Under the pieces are notes generated by a model, which did no database searches, was not told where the DNA came from, and saw nothing but the letters and a program-made list of their open reading frames with translations. The translations under genes were made by a program, and so were the position numbers. This document shows, one piece after another, positions 1 to 8,869 of a stretch of 64,000 nucleotides of DNA (its first letter is position 1; each line of letters begins with the position of its first letter). Source of the DNA: JACXTP01 sp963789555 (GTDB lineage: Archaea > Thermoplasmatota > Thermoplasmata > Methanomassiliicoccales > UBA472); assembly GCA_963789555.1 (NCBI GenBank), contig CAWBKY010000005.1:1-64000 (forward strand), written 5' to 3'.

Positions 1-35
1 TAACAGGGAAGTACCTAATAACCTATTGAAAGGCA

Positions 36-1167
36 ATGAAACGGACAATCATGCTGTTGTTGAATTTGTCCGATGTAGATAAATTAAAACTCAAAACGAC
101 AATGGAAGCTTACACCACGGCCTATCATATTTCTGCATCATGGGGTTTTAATAATAAAACATGGAACAAGATCTATAATCACCGTGGGACCTATGCCATA
201 GTACGGCAGATGGTCCCCGATCTTCCATCTGGCCTAGTGCAGGCTGCTAGAGATGTGGCGTGCGAGAATTTAAAGATGTTAAAGAACAGAATGTTGCCTA
301 GACGTAAAATCTATTCGGCAATGCGGTATAATAGAAATGTATTAAGATTTAACTTTCAAAAGTCATGGGTATCAATCGGGACGACCCAAGGTCGAATTAA
401 GACTATGTTAAAAATACCTGATTACTTTAATAAATATATAAATTGGAAAATAATTTCATGTGTTTTAAAATATGAAAAATCGAAGGACAGGTTCTATCTA
501 GGGACTGTTGTTGAATGTGATACACCCCCTCCAAAATTGGATGGGGAGGTGCTGGGAATTGACCGAGGATTGATCAATCTTGCGGTCTGTTCCAATAATA
601 TATTTTTTAATTCTTCGTGAGATAAGAAACGTTCGTGGGATGTATGAGTATAATCGAGCTCAATTGCAGGCTAAAGACACCCGTTCTGCAAAAAGGAAGC
701 TAAAGGCTCTAGCGGGAAGGGAAAAACGGTTTACGGCCTGGGTAAACCACCGAATATCGAAAACAATTGTGAACATGTCGTACAATGTGTTCGCCCTCGA
801 GGATCTTTCTGGAATCAATGCAAAAAGGTGCTGGAATAAAAAGCATAAAAGGAATTTGAAAGTGTGGCCTTATTGGTCTTTAGAGCAGATGCTCAAATAT
901 AAAGCTGAAGATCTAGCAAAAACTATTCTTCTTGTAGATCCTCAAAACACCTCGATAAGATGTTCAAAATGTGGTCACACATCCAGGAAGAATAGAGCAA
1001 AATCGGATTTCAAGTGCATTATATGCGGATACATGTTAAATGCCGATCTGAATGCCTCGAGGAATATCGCCCGTTCTGGTAAATCTGGATTGGGCAGGCT
1101 TCTTGCTCACAAGCCAAATGCATCAAGCCATGATGATGGGATGGGTCCCAAATGTCCTGGAGCTTAG
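36..1167 (+). CDS. tnpB: IS605/IS200-family TnpB (OrfB) transposon nuclease, frameshifted
   Basis: RNA-guided RuvC-type nuclease carried by IS605-like elements. The N-terminal part (36-about 600) ends with the first RuvC motif GIDRG. The C-terminal part (from about 600, next frame) carries the second RuvC acidic residue in ALEDL, a zinc finger CSKCG/CIICG, and the last RuvC motif NADLNASRN. Joined length is about 377 residues, normal for the family. The break is one extra base in an A/T-run near 595-605, so it may be a sequencing error or a genuine inactivation. No TnpA (Y1 transposase) is present in the window. Base composition is much more A+T-rich than the rest of the window, in keeping with recent acquisition. 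Confidence 0.88.
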
Positions 1168-1326
1168 GTGCAAGCCCTCCGGTAATAGGAAGGCAGTGAG
1201 TCCTAGATGTTTCGGGAGATTCGGTGGATATGAACTCCAAATAGGGGATGGGGGTGGGAGCTGAATATCCAATTGATGGCAATATGGTTTTATATGTCGA
1301 GTCCATTTGCCCATCAAATTACCACT
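1168..1326. other. Sequence between tnpB and the tRNA gene; possible omega-RNA/right end
   Basis: About 160 bases without a convincing gene. In IS605 elements the guide (omega) RNA usually overlaps the tnpB 3' end and runs to the right end of the element, so this is where it would lie. I could not define a right-end boundary or a hairpin with certainty; the role is inference from the family. Confidence 0.25.
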
Positions 1327-1403
1327 GGGTCTGTGGGCTAGCTTGGCCATACTAGGGGGTTCGGGAGCCTTGGACTCCGGTTCAAATCCGGACAGACCCA
1401 CCA
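1327..1403 (+). tRNA. tRNA-Pro (anticodon CGG), with encoded CCA
   Basis: A seven-base acceptor stem GGGTCTG pairs with CAGACCC before discriminator A1400. The T arm is TCCGG-TTCAAAT-CCGGA. The anticodon loop reads TTCGGGA, giving anticodon CGG with G37, typical of proline tRNA. The D arm has A14, G15 and the GG pair. CCA follows directly at 1401-1403. Two stems look weak: a G31/G39 mismatch in the anticodon stem and a C12/A23 mismatch in the D stem. These may be sequence errors or decay next to the transposon. No intron is needed to fold it. Confidence 0.75.
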
Positions 1404-1566
1404 CATTTTCCTTCATACTGGCTTGAATTAATGAATCCTAATTATTTTATAAATATATTATTATTAAATTATAATTAATTAATGAATTATAAATAATAAG
1501 CTAACACTAAAATTACGATGATCGTGATACACTGACAAGAACAGAGTCAACCTCAAGTTCCGTCCC
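1404..1566. other. A+T-rich intergenic stretch
   Basis: Directly after the tRNA is a very A/T-rich stretch (about 1430-1500) built of short TAAT/ATTA repeats. No gene, hairpin terminator or array is evident. Confidence 0.5.
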
Positions 1567-1979
1567 TCAGTGACATTTGCTCGCTTCTAGAACATTGTTC
1601 ATCAGATATCGATAGGCTAGGCTCAGGGTCACCATGATATTATGAGCCAATCCAAGCGTCAATCTGGAGATGCGCCCTTTGGTCATTGTCGATGGTTCTA
1701 AAACGATTGAAGGGATTCTCGAGAACTCCTTGGTGAATTGAAACTCACGACTTGTTAACGATCCGAAAACTTCCTGGAACTCCCTATCGCTTTCTTAGTC
1801 TGGGACATCATGCTCTGGTCCTTGGCGACAAATGCCGTGTAACCAAGCACCAGGAAGTTAACGGTGAGCGTGAAGGAGACTCCGAACGGGGTCCAATCTA
1901 TCTCAGGCGGAGTTTCATCAATAGTGTAGGGGCACTTGGCTCTGTCTGATCCAAGCCAGGTCCTCCCTACAGTCATCAC
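1567..1979 (-). other. Possible C-terminal extension of the upstream protease gene (two frames)
   Basis: Reading on from the protease core with one extra base removed near 1930 gives a tail with a hydrophobic span (FGVSFTLTVNFLVLGYTAFVA), then a further frame change near 1790 and about 70 more residues including a second hydrophobic span, to a TGA at 1567-1569. If right, the protease is a membrane-anchored protein of about 365 residues. Against this, no homologue is recognised for the tail. Confidence 0.3.
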
Positions 1980-2676
1980 AGTAGGAATCGAAAGAGGCTA
2001 CGGTAAAGTTCATCATGCATCTCGCTTCGGTGCAGTGCTTTGTATTGACTATGTCATAATGGGTATTTGCGTTCGGTGAGCAATAGGGGGAATCCAGGCC
2101 CAAGGTTCCGACTAACCCCAATAGATGTCCGAGCTCGTGCGCGACGATGATGGCCGCTGCCCAAGGCTCCATCGAACTTGGGAAAACCACGAAAGTCTTA
2201 GCATCCAAGGCCAATCCCACGATGCGTGAATTGCGTTCATAGGTGCCGCTCATGATCAGGACATGGATGACGCAGGTGTCACCTCCCTTTTCATAGTCGG
2301 AACTTTGCCTTGCCAATTCGGTAACGTCCTCCATCGAATAGCTCTCCTCGCCCAACTCCGGGAATATCATCCCGGTGGCCAGGGCGTTCTCGAAGACGAA
2401 GCGCACATCGTCCTTCTCGCACTCAGAGGCGATGATTTCCTTGAAGACCCCGAAATAATCATTGGGTTTGATGGAATAAGGGGTCTTGAACATGTCCACC
2501 TCCACCAATAGGTTCGGATAGGCATCGTCCTGCAGATAGTCCCAAGCGAACCCCCCTGGCCATTTGGATAGGTTCTGCTCCATGGCGATTTGCTGAGCAT
2601 TCTGCCTCTGGAAATCATCTATTTCCTCGGCCTGTCCGGAGACGTACTGAAAGGAAGGGAAAGATATCGAAATCAT
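1918..2676 (-). CDS. Archaemetzincin-like zinc metalloprotease with an insertion in the zinc site
   Basis: Putative zinc peptidase of 252 residues. The active-site helix HELGHLLGLV supplies two His ligands and the catalytic Glu. Archaemetzincins continue directly into His-Cys-x4-Cys-x-Met and a later CxxC. Here the same elements (HCTEARCMM, then CDDC) occur but about 24 residues later, so the third ligand His is probably the one before CTEARC. The reading starts at the only ATG after an in-frame TAG. No signal peptide is visible. The natural C-terminus may lie further on (see 1567-1979). The family match rests on motif order only; physiological substrates of archaemetzincins are unknown. Confidence 0.6.
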   Translation of the reverse strand: MISISFPSFQYVSGQAEEIDDFQRQNAQQIAMEQNLSKWPGGFAWDYLQDDAYPNLLVEVDMFKTPYSIKPNDYFGVFKEIIASECEKDDVRFVFENALATGMIFPELGEESYSMEDVTELARQSSDYEKGGDTCVIHVLIMSGTYERNSRIVGLALDAKTFVVFPSSMEPWAAAIIVAHELGHLLGLVGTLGLDSPYCSPNANTHYDIVNTKHCTEARCMMNFTVASFDSYCDDCREDLAWIRQSQVPLHY

Positions 2677-2979
2677 TGCGGCACATGATAACTACGAGCC
2701 GGACGAGAAGCGGAGCTTCTCCATGTCGACGCATCCCTCGCATTAAGTATCAATGTCGCGATCGTGATCATCTGGACATCCAGTGTCTGGTCTTCCCTGC
2801 ATATCATCCATGCCTCTAGACTGAGAGGACCCACCGGTCCATATAATGACCATTGAACATTGATTCATAGCTATAGATAGTTCATGTCACCGGTCCTCGG
2901 TCTCCCAACCCGGGAAGTCAACCATGTCGTTCGGAGGAGGTGAAACCGTTATAAGCCGTGGACCGCTCTAGAGGGCGAC
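2677..2979. other. Divergent intergenic region
   Basis: About 300 bases between the protease (minus) and the methyltransferase (plus). GTTATAAGCC at about 2948-2957, some 30 bases before the ATG at 2980, fits an archaeal TATA box for a leaderless or short-leader transcript. No RNA gene or repeat is apparent. Confidence 0.45.
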
Positions 2980-3675
2980 ATGCACCCATCCGACAAGATG
3001 GCGCAGATCAAGGAGGACTTCTCCAAGCGCTCCTCCGAGTACGACGCTGAGATCGTGCGCATAGTGCCGAACTACGAAAGGATGCTAGATGTTGCGGTCT
3101 CCTCCCTGCCTTTCCGGGGCGATGCTGAGATCAAGGTGGTCGACCTGGGAACCGGGACCGGCATGCTCGCTTGGAGGGTGAAACGACAGTTCCCGCGTAG
3201 CCACCTGCTCTGCGTCGATATGACCGAGGGCATGCTGGCCGTCGCGAAGGAGAGGTTCGGCCCCGGGCACGAGGTCGAGTATCTGACCAAGGACTTCTAC
3301 CACTTGGAGCTGCCGACCGAACAGGACGCAGTAGTGTCATCCCTTGCGTTGCACCACCTCATCACCGACGAGGACAAGAAGGGCTTTTATCGGAAGGTAA
3401 AGGAGTGCCTAAGACCGGGCGGGGTGTTCGTCAACGCCGACGCGGTGCTCTCCTCCGATGAATGGATGGAGGAGCTTTACATGCAAAGGTGGCAGGAGTT
3501 CATGGCCATGAGCATGAAGCGGTCGGAGATCGACTCCATACTGGAGCGATTCCGTCGGGAGGACTCCTTGCCCCATCTGCTCGATCAATTGCGGTGGCTT
3601 TCCGAGGTGGGCTTCAGCAAGGTGGACGTCGTCTGGAAGGACCATATGGGCGCTGTGGTCTGGGCGCGCCGATAG
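2980..3675 (+). CDS. Class I SAM-dependent methyltransferase
   Basis: 231 residues. SAM-binding motif I is VVDLGTGTGMLA (about residues 48-59), followed by an acidic motif II (LLCVDMTEGML) and a motif near VVSSLALHHL, as in Methyltransf_25/11 domains. The C-terminal half includes a helical lid and ends at VVWARR. The substrate cannot be told from sequence: the family includes small-molecule, quinone and tRNA methylases. It stands alone, with its own TATA-like element, and converges on the MFS gene. The intergenic space holds a T-rich run at about 3699-3712 that could serve as a terminator. Confidence 0.85.
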   Translation: MHPSDKMAQIKEDFSKRSSEYDAEIVRIVPNYERMLDVAVSSLPFRGDAEIKVVDLGTGTGMLAWRVKRQFPRSHLLCVDMTEGMLAVAKERFGPGHEVEYLTKDFYHLELPTEQDAVVSSLALHHLITDEDKKGFYRKVKECLRPGGVFVNADAVLSSDEWMEELYMQRWQEFMAMSMKRSEIDSILERFRREDSLPHLLDQLRWLSEVGFSKVDVVWKDHMGAVVWARR

Positions 3676-3716
3676 GCTGGTCCTGACGATGACCCTGTTT
3701 TTACCCTTTGTTCTGC

Positions 3717-5147
3717 TCACACCTCGTGGCTGACCTGCACCATGGCATCGTGCGACTTCAAAGGGACCTCCTTCAAGAACAAAGAGACGACCACCAGTCC
3801 GACCAGCGATATGCCTAGGCAGAGCCAGAAGGCCTCCTGCAGCGAGGACAGCAACGCCTCGGGCTGGAAGCCCCCGACCAAGGAGGCGGCGATGATGCTG
3901 TTCAGGACTGACAGCCCTAATGTGCCCCCGATGTTGCTGAGGAACCGGTTCGAGGCGGTGGCGGTGGCCCTCTCATGCGGTTCGAAGACGTTCTGGATGG
4001 CGATGCTGAACACCGGCATGGTCATTCCCACCCCGATGCACAGCACCGCCGAATAGAGGTAGAGCTGTTCCAAGGGGGTGTCAATCTCGATCCCGCTCAG
4101 AAGCCAAGCGCCCAGGCAACAGACGGCGAACCCGACGATGGCGAACAGGCGATACTTGCCGGTCTTGGATATGGTGCGTCCGGTGATGATGGCGGTCAGG
4201 GCCAAGGCCAGGACCCCCGGGGTCAGAACCTGGCCCGAGGTCGTAGCATCCAGGCCCAGCACGCCCTGGGCGTAAAGGGTGATGGCGATGATGGCCCCCA
4301 TCATCAGGAAGCTCGCCAGCGCCGATGCCAGGGTGGCGACGTTGAAGGTGCGCTTCCTGAATATCTGCAGGGGGAGCACCGGTTCCTTGGCCCTTCCCTC
4401 CCACCAGATGAAGAACACCAGGGACACGACCGATATCCCGACCATCGTGGCGATCTCCCACGAGCCCCAGGCCATCTCGGAACCGCCCCAGGATACGGCC
4501 AGCAACAGAGGCACGATCCCCAGCGAGACCGCCCCGATGCCGATGTAGTCGATGTTCGGTTTGGCATGGTCGGAGCGGAAGTTCGGGAGCTTGAGGTAGA
4601 GCAAGGCCATCGACAATACCCCGAAGGGGACGTTGACATAGAACACCCAGCGCCAATCCAGGTTGTCGGTTATGAAACCGCCCAGATAGGGACCGATGAC
4701 GCTGGCCAAGGCGAACATGGAGGCGAGTATGCCCATGTACCTACCCCTCTCCCGGGAGGAGAACATGTCGCCGACGATGATGAAGGTGATGGACGAGATC
4801 GCCCCTCCGCCGATGCCTTGGAGACCTCGGAAGATGATGAGCTGGTCCATGGTCTGGGACATGCCGCAGAGTATGGAGGCCAGGATGAAGATGATGAGGC
4901 CGAGCAGGAACATGGAGCGGCGGCCATAGATGTCGGAGAGCTTCCCGAATATCAGCAGGGAGATGGTGAAGGAGAGCATGTAGGCGGTCACCGGCCAGGT
5001 GTAATGCTCCACCCCGCCGAGGTCCATGGCGATGGTCGGCAGCGCCGTTCCCACGATGGTGCTGTCCAGCGAGGCCATGAGCAACGCCATCATCAGCCCG
5101 AGCATGATGAAGGGTATGTCCTTGCGCTTGACCACGTTGGTGCTCAT
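3717..5147 (-). CDS. MFS drug-efflux transporter, DHA2 (EmrB/QacA) family
   Basis: 476 residues and about 14 predicted membrane spans, the DHA2 number. It begins MSTNVVKRKD and runs into a first span with the family pattern ASLDSTIVGTALPTIA. Motif A is seen as GKLSDIYGRR between spans 2 and 3, and a motif C-like glycine-rich stretch follows. The ATG at 5147 overlaps the TGA of the MarR gene by four bases, so the longer reading upstream is rejected. Being co-transcribed with a MarR repressor suggests inducible export of a toxic compound by proton antiport. Substrates are not predictable. Confidence 0.9.
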   Translation of the reverse strand: MSTNVVKRKDIPFIMLGLMMALLMASLDSTIVGTALPTIAMDLGGVEHYTWPVTAYMLSFTISLLIFGKLSDIYGRRSMFLLGLIIFILASILCGMSQTMDQLIIFRGLQGIGGGAISSITFIIVGDMFSSRERGRYMGILASMFALASVIGPYLGGFITDNLDWRWVFYVNVPFGVLSMALLYLKLPNFRSDHAKPNIDYIGIGAVSLGIVPLLLAVSWGGSEMAWGSWEIATMVGISVVSLVFFIWWEGRAKEPVLPLQIFRKRTFNVATLASALASFLMMGAIIAITLYAQGVLGLDATTSGQVLTPGVLALALTAIITGRTISKTGKYRLFAIVGFAVCCLGAWLLSGIEIDTPLEQLYLYSAVLCIGVGMTMPVFSIAIQNVFEPHERATATASNRFLSNIGGTLGLSVLNSIIAASLVGGFQPEALLSSLQEAFWLCLGISLVGLVVVSLFLKEVPLKSHDAMVQVSHEV

Positions 5148-5635
5148 CTGGGCCCCTCCAACTTGAACAGTATCTCCTTTTGCTCCTGTAGCGCCTTGTA
5201 CAAGCGTCGTCGATCGGCCTCCTCGAGATGGCCAAGGGTGGTCCGGATCTCCTGGCGGGCCCTTGCCTTGGCATCTTGAAGTGCTCCGTTGCCTGTCTCG
5301 GTGATGCACAGGTTGATGATGCGGCGGTCGCCCTGGTCGGGTTGACGCGTTGCCAAACCTTCCTCCACCATCCGGTCCACCAGAGCGGTGATGTACTGTT
5401 TGGTGACCTGCATGCGCCGGGCCATGGCGGACATGGACATCGGGCCCTCGCAGGCCAACATCCCCAGGACCCAGAACTTGGGGGTGAAGAGGCTGTTCTC
5501 CCCGCTCTCCCTGAGGATGCGACGGTAGAGGCGGGGAAGGAGGGCCATCTCCTGGACGAGGCCGTTCAACAGCTCTTCGTCTGCATTGGGAGTTGGTGGA
5601 GATGCTTCACTGGATTGATTGTTCATGCTGTGCAC
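5144..5635 (-). CDS. MarR-family transcriptional regulator
   Basis: 163 residues. A winged helix-turn-helix spans about residues 50-120: helix pattern MSAMARRMQVTKQYITALVDRMVEEGLA and wing with the DRR signature (QGDRRIINL). Flanking helices would form the dimer interface. It is first in a two-gene operon with the MFS exporter, overlapping it by ATGA, the usual layout of an autoregulated ligand-responsive repressor. The TATATAA-like sequence at 5659-5665, about 25-30 bases before the start, is a plausible promoter. Confidence 0.88.
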   Translation of the reverse strand: MHSMNNQSSEASPPTPNADEELLNGLVQEMALLPRLYRRILRESGENSLFTPKFWVLGMLACEGPMSMSAMARRMQVTKQYITALVDRMVEEGLATRQPDQGDRRIINLCITETGNGALQDAKARARQEIRTTLGHLEEADRRRLYKALQEQKEILFKLEGPR

Positions 5636-5790
5636 TGAATTCGGGCCAAGCGTGGCTCGGTATATAATCGTTCTCTAAGGACCTTAGGGACATGATCGAT
5701 GACTGGAAGGGAAGGTAGGGCCAAGACGTGACCCTGGATGAGCGCCGACAATCTGAAATACCAATGCCATATGTTCACAACTGGTCAATA

Positions 5791-6669
5791 ATGAAGGACG
5801 CGCCGCGCTTCGTCAAGGTGGGCCTGCTCCAGATGGGCATGGCCGTGGACATCGAGGACAACATCGCGACGGCGGTCAGGCTCATCGGTAGGGCCGCGAG
5901 ACAAGGGGCGGAGCTGGTCTGCCTACCTGAGCTTTTCACCACCCGATACATGGCCCAGTACGAGGGTTCCTGCCTCGGCCACGAGGAGAAGTGCGCTTAT
6001 GCCGAGACGGTCCCGGGAAGGGCGACGGACGCGCTTTGCAAGGCGGCGAGGGAAAACGGCGTCATCGTGGTGGGGGGCTCCGTCTACGAAGTGGATGACA
6101 AGCACCTCTACAACACCGCGGTGGTCATCGATGAGAACGGCAGGATGCTAGGCAAGTACCGCAAGACCCACATCCCCCATGACCCTTACTATTACGAACA
6201 GGATTACTTCGAGCCAGGTGACACCGGTTTCCAGATGTTCGACACATCGGTGGGCAAGGTGAGCGTGCTCATCTGCTACGACCAGTGGTACCCGGAGGCG
6301 GCCCGCTGCTGCGCTCTGGCCGGGGCCGAGGTCATATTCTACCCCACGGCCATCGGTCACGTCAAGGGACATGATCCGAAGGAGGGCGATTGGCACCGTC
6401 CCTGGGAGGACGTCATGCGCGGCCACGCCATAGCCAACGGGGTCCCGGTGGTCGGAGTGAACCGCGTCGGCGAGGAGGGGCAGATGCGCTTCTGGGGTGG
6501 CTCGTTCGTCATAGATGCCTTCGGGAGGACGCAGAAGCGGTTGGGCCTGAGGCAGCAGGTGTCGGTGGTACCGGTCGACCTGGACTACGGTCACGAGATC
6601 AAGGAGAGCTGGCGGTTCTTCCATAACCGCCGCCCCGAGTGCTACGGTAAGATAACGGAGAGGAAGTGA
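5791..6669 (+). CDS. aguB: N-carbamoylputrescine amidase
   Basis: Carbon-nitrogen hydrolase that converts N-carbamoylputrescine to putrescine, ammonia and CO2. The Glu-Lys-Cys triad is visible: Glu in LPELFTT, Lys in KYRKTHIP, Cys in LICYDQWYPE. Length is 292 residues from the ATG at 5791 (MKDAPRFVKVG), which fits the family better than the upstream ATG at 5728. Its TGA overlaps the start of the agmatine deiminase gene, so the two steps from agmatine to putrescine are encoded together. Intact, with no frameshift. Confidence 0.92.
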   Translation: MKDAPRFVKVGLLQMGMAVDIEDNIATAVRLIGRAARQGAELVCLPELFTTRYMAQYEGSCLGHEEKCAYAETVPGRATDALCKAARENGVIVVGGSVYEVDDKHLYNTAVVIDENGRMLGKYRKTHIPHDPYYYEQDYFEPGDTGFQMFDTSVGKVSVLICYDQWYPEAARCCALAGAEVIFYPTAIGHVKGHDPKEGDWHRPWEDVMRGHAIANGVPVVGVNRVGEEGQMRFWGGSFVIDAFGRTQKRLGLRQQVSVVPVDLDYGHEIKESWRFFHNRRPECYGKITERK

Positions 6670-7772
6670 GCATGCCCCGCAAGGAGACCTGCAACTGCGA
6701 GCCCACCAGGATGATCGCCGCCCAGACCACGAAGGAGGCGGGTTACCGCATGCCCGCGGAATGGGACCGCCATGAGGCGACCTGGCTTTCCTGGCCCAAG
6801 AACCCTCTCACGTTCCCGGACGAGGTCCTTCCCGCGGTGGAGGGGGTCTATGCCCAGATGGTCTCCGCCCTGAGCGGCGGGGAGAGGGTGCGCATCCTGG
6901 TGGAGGATGAGGCCATGTCCGAGCGTGCCCGCGCCCACATCGACGGGGTCGGGGCGAACTGGGGGAACGTGGAGCTGCTGCAGATCAAGAGCGCGGACGT
7001 CTGGGTGCGTGACTATGGCCCAACCTTCGTGCTCAGCACCGACCGAAAGAGGAAGGCGGCGGTCAAATGGAACTTCAATGCCTGGGGAGGCAAGTACGAC
7101 GATCTGATGTACGACAACATCGCCGGGGAGGACCTCCTGCGCCGTTCCGGGGTGCGCTCCTTCCGGCCCAACATCGTCATGGAGGGCGGTTCCATCGACG
7201 TGAACGGCGTCGGGACGGTCCTGACCACGGAGCAATGCCTGCTGAACCAGAACCGCAACCCCCAGCTGGGCAAAGAGGAGATCGAGGGCTACCTGGAGGA
7301 CTACCTGAACGTGTCCAAGGTGATCTGGCTCAGCTCAGGCATCGACGGGGACGACACCGATGGCCATGTGGACGATTTCGCCCGCTTCGTATCACCGAGC
7401 GCAGTGCTCTGCGCCCACTCCCATTCCGACCTCGGGGGCAACCGCTCCGTCCTGGAGAGGAACCTGCGCACCCTGAGGGAGGCCACGGACCAGGACGGAC
7501 GTCAGTTGGAGGTATGGGAGCTGCCCATGCCCGAGCCTATCCAGTTACCGGAGGAGGAGCGGTTCCTGCCGGCCTCCTATGCCAACTTCTACATCGCGAA
7601 CAAGGTGGTGCTCTTACCGGTGTTCAAGGATGCCAGCGACGCAGCGGCGATAGAGCTGGTCCTGAACTGCTTCCCCGGTCGGGAGGTCGTGCCCATATAC
7701 GCGCGGGACCTGGTGTACGGCTATGGCGGCCTCCATTGCGTGACCCAACAGGAACCGGCCGTGGACGATTGA
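6666..7772 (+). CDS. aguA: Agmatine deiminase
   Basis: Hydrolyses agmatine to N-carbamoylputrescine and ammonia, feeding the amidase encoded just upstream. The 368-residue protein has the guanidino-modifying-enzyme marks: WVRDYGP near residue 115, EGGSIDVNG near 177, DGHVDDFARF near 232, and the nucleophilic Cys in GGLHCVTQQEP near the C-terminus. The start is GTG at 6666 overlapping the upstream stop, or ATG at 6672. Archaea make agmatine from arginine, so this pair implies polyamine synthesis through agmatine. Confidence 0.95.
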   Translation: MSMPRKETCNCEPTRMIAAQTTKEAGYRMPAEWDRHEATWLSWPKNPLTFPDEVLPAVEGVYAQMVSALSGGERVRILVEDEAMSERARAHIDGVGANWGNVELLQIKSADVWVRDYGPTFVLSTDRKRKAAVKWNFNAWGGKYDDLMYDNIAGEDLLRRSGVRSFRPNIVMEGGSIDVNGVGTVLTTEQCLLNQNRNPQLGKEEIEGYLEDYLNVSKVIWLSSGIDGDDTDGHVDDFARFVSPSAVLCAHSHSDLGGNRSVLERNLRTLREATDQDGRQLEVWELPMPEPIQLPEEERFLPASYANFYIANKVVLLPVFKDASDAAAIELVLNCFPGREVVPIYARDLVYGYGGLHCVTQQEPAVDD

Positions 7773-7824
7773 ACTGTAAAAAGGGGAAAGATGATTTAGG
7801 GAAGGGGTTTGTCGAATGGCGAGT

Positions 7825-8007
7825 TCAGCGGAACCCGCCCATCACCGCGGCGAAGCTCATGAAGTTCATCTTGGTGGCGCCGCACACTGGACACTGCCAA
7901 TCCTCCGGCAGGGCCTCGAAGGACGTGCCGGGGGGGAAGCCCCTCTCCGGGTCGCCAACCTCAGGGTCGTATACGTAGCCGCAGATCTGACAGACATACT
8001 TCTCCAT
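7825..8007 (-). CDS. Rubredoxin
   Basis: A 60-residue one-iron electron carrier. Both CxxCG loops are present: YVCQICGYVYDPE at the N-terminus and WQCPVCGATK near residue 40. The spacing and the GDPERG..PGTSFE segment are typical. Start chosen at MEKYV (8007); MDMEKYV at 8013 is equally possible. It probably takes part in oxidative-stress electron transfer; a hemerythrin-like gene lies on the same strand upstream. Confidence 0.95.
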   Translation of the reverse strand: MEKYVCQICGYVYDPEVGDPERGFPPGTSFEALPEDWQCPVCGATKMNFMSFAAVMGGFR

Positions 8008-8236
8008 GTCCATGTGATTACCTTGGAAGGGGATGCCACCTTTCCGCATATTAAAATTATCCCGAACAGAGGTTTTCGGAATATGCTCCGAGGCATCGTA
8101 TCAAGGTCTTGCCCCTTTAGCGCCCGATTTCGAGCCGGTCCGATGGTAAGTCATAAATAGTCATTCCAGGAGGGCCCGCTTGTTTGAACGGCGGTAAAGC
8201 ATCGGTCGTACCCATTGCCAGTCCATTAGGGGCATC

Positions 8237-8773
8237 TCATCCCTCGTACCGCTCCACCATCTTCTGGTATTTCTCGTGCATCAGGGTGACCTCGAACTCC
8301 TCGAACTTGACCAGCATGATGTCCTGCTCCGCCGGGGAGAACAGCTCCATCACCGGTAGGAAGAAGTGGCGGTCCTCCGCCTCGATGTGCTTGGGGTAGA
8401 GCTTGGCGATCTCGCGCATCAGCTCGATCATCTCCTGGCGCACGGAAAGGTCGCCCCTCTCCACCGCCTGGTTGCAGCGCTCCAGGTCCCTCACCAACCT
8501 GCGGGCCTGCTGGTGCTCGTCCTTGAGGCGTTTCATGATCGCCCTTAGCTCGTCCGATAGGGGGCGCCCCTCCAGCTCGAAGAACAGAATGTCCTCCTCC
8601 TTGCCATGGTGGCACCGGTCGGCATAGTAGCGCATGAAATCTATGGCGTCCCTTACCTTGGAGGCGTCCATGTCCCCTCCGGTGACCAGCCGGTCCTTCT
8701 CCTGGGCCAGTACGGCGATCATGCGTTCGATCAGGCGGTGCTCGATCATCAACGGGCCGATGGGCATCATCAT
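8237..8773 (-). CDS. Hemerythrin HHE-domain protein
   Basis: About 178 residues, all-helical. Putative di-iron ligands are in IEHRLIE, CHHGKEED, KDEHQQ and HIEAEDRHFF, the four-helix hemerythrin pattern. The start is one of three consecutive ATGs at 8773, 8770 and 8767. Proteins of this type bind oxygen, nitric oxide or iron. The rubredoxin next door supports a role in oxygen or redox handling, which is inference. Confidence 0.88.
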   Translation of the reverse strand: MMMPIGPLMIEHRLIERMIAVLAQEKDRLVTGGDMDASKVRDAIDFMRYYADRCHHGKEEDILFFELEGRPLSDELRAIMKRLKDEHQQARRLVRDLERCNQAVERGDLSVRQEMIELMREIAKLYPKHIEAEDRHFFLPVMELFSPAEQDIMLVKFEEFEVTLMHEKYQKMVERYEG

Positions 8774-8869
8774 AGTGATCGGTGTATGTTTGGTACGCCA
8801 CCGGCATATTCTTTTCGCCGGTGCCAAGGATTAATACCGGCATTCCGTTTCCTGCACTGGGGTCAGAGC

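Noticed and set aside
1430..1500. A/T-rich repeats after the tRNA as an origin or attachment site
   Set aside because: No direct copy of the tRNA 3' end, no integrase and no ordered iterons.
3975..5279. Long plus-strand open frame (434 codons) opposite the MFS gene
   Set aside because: Low-complexity Gly/Asp/His-rich translation, lies wholly antisense to a clear 14-span transporter and part of MarR; a G+C-rich shadow frame.
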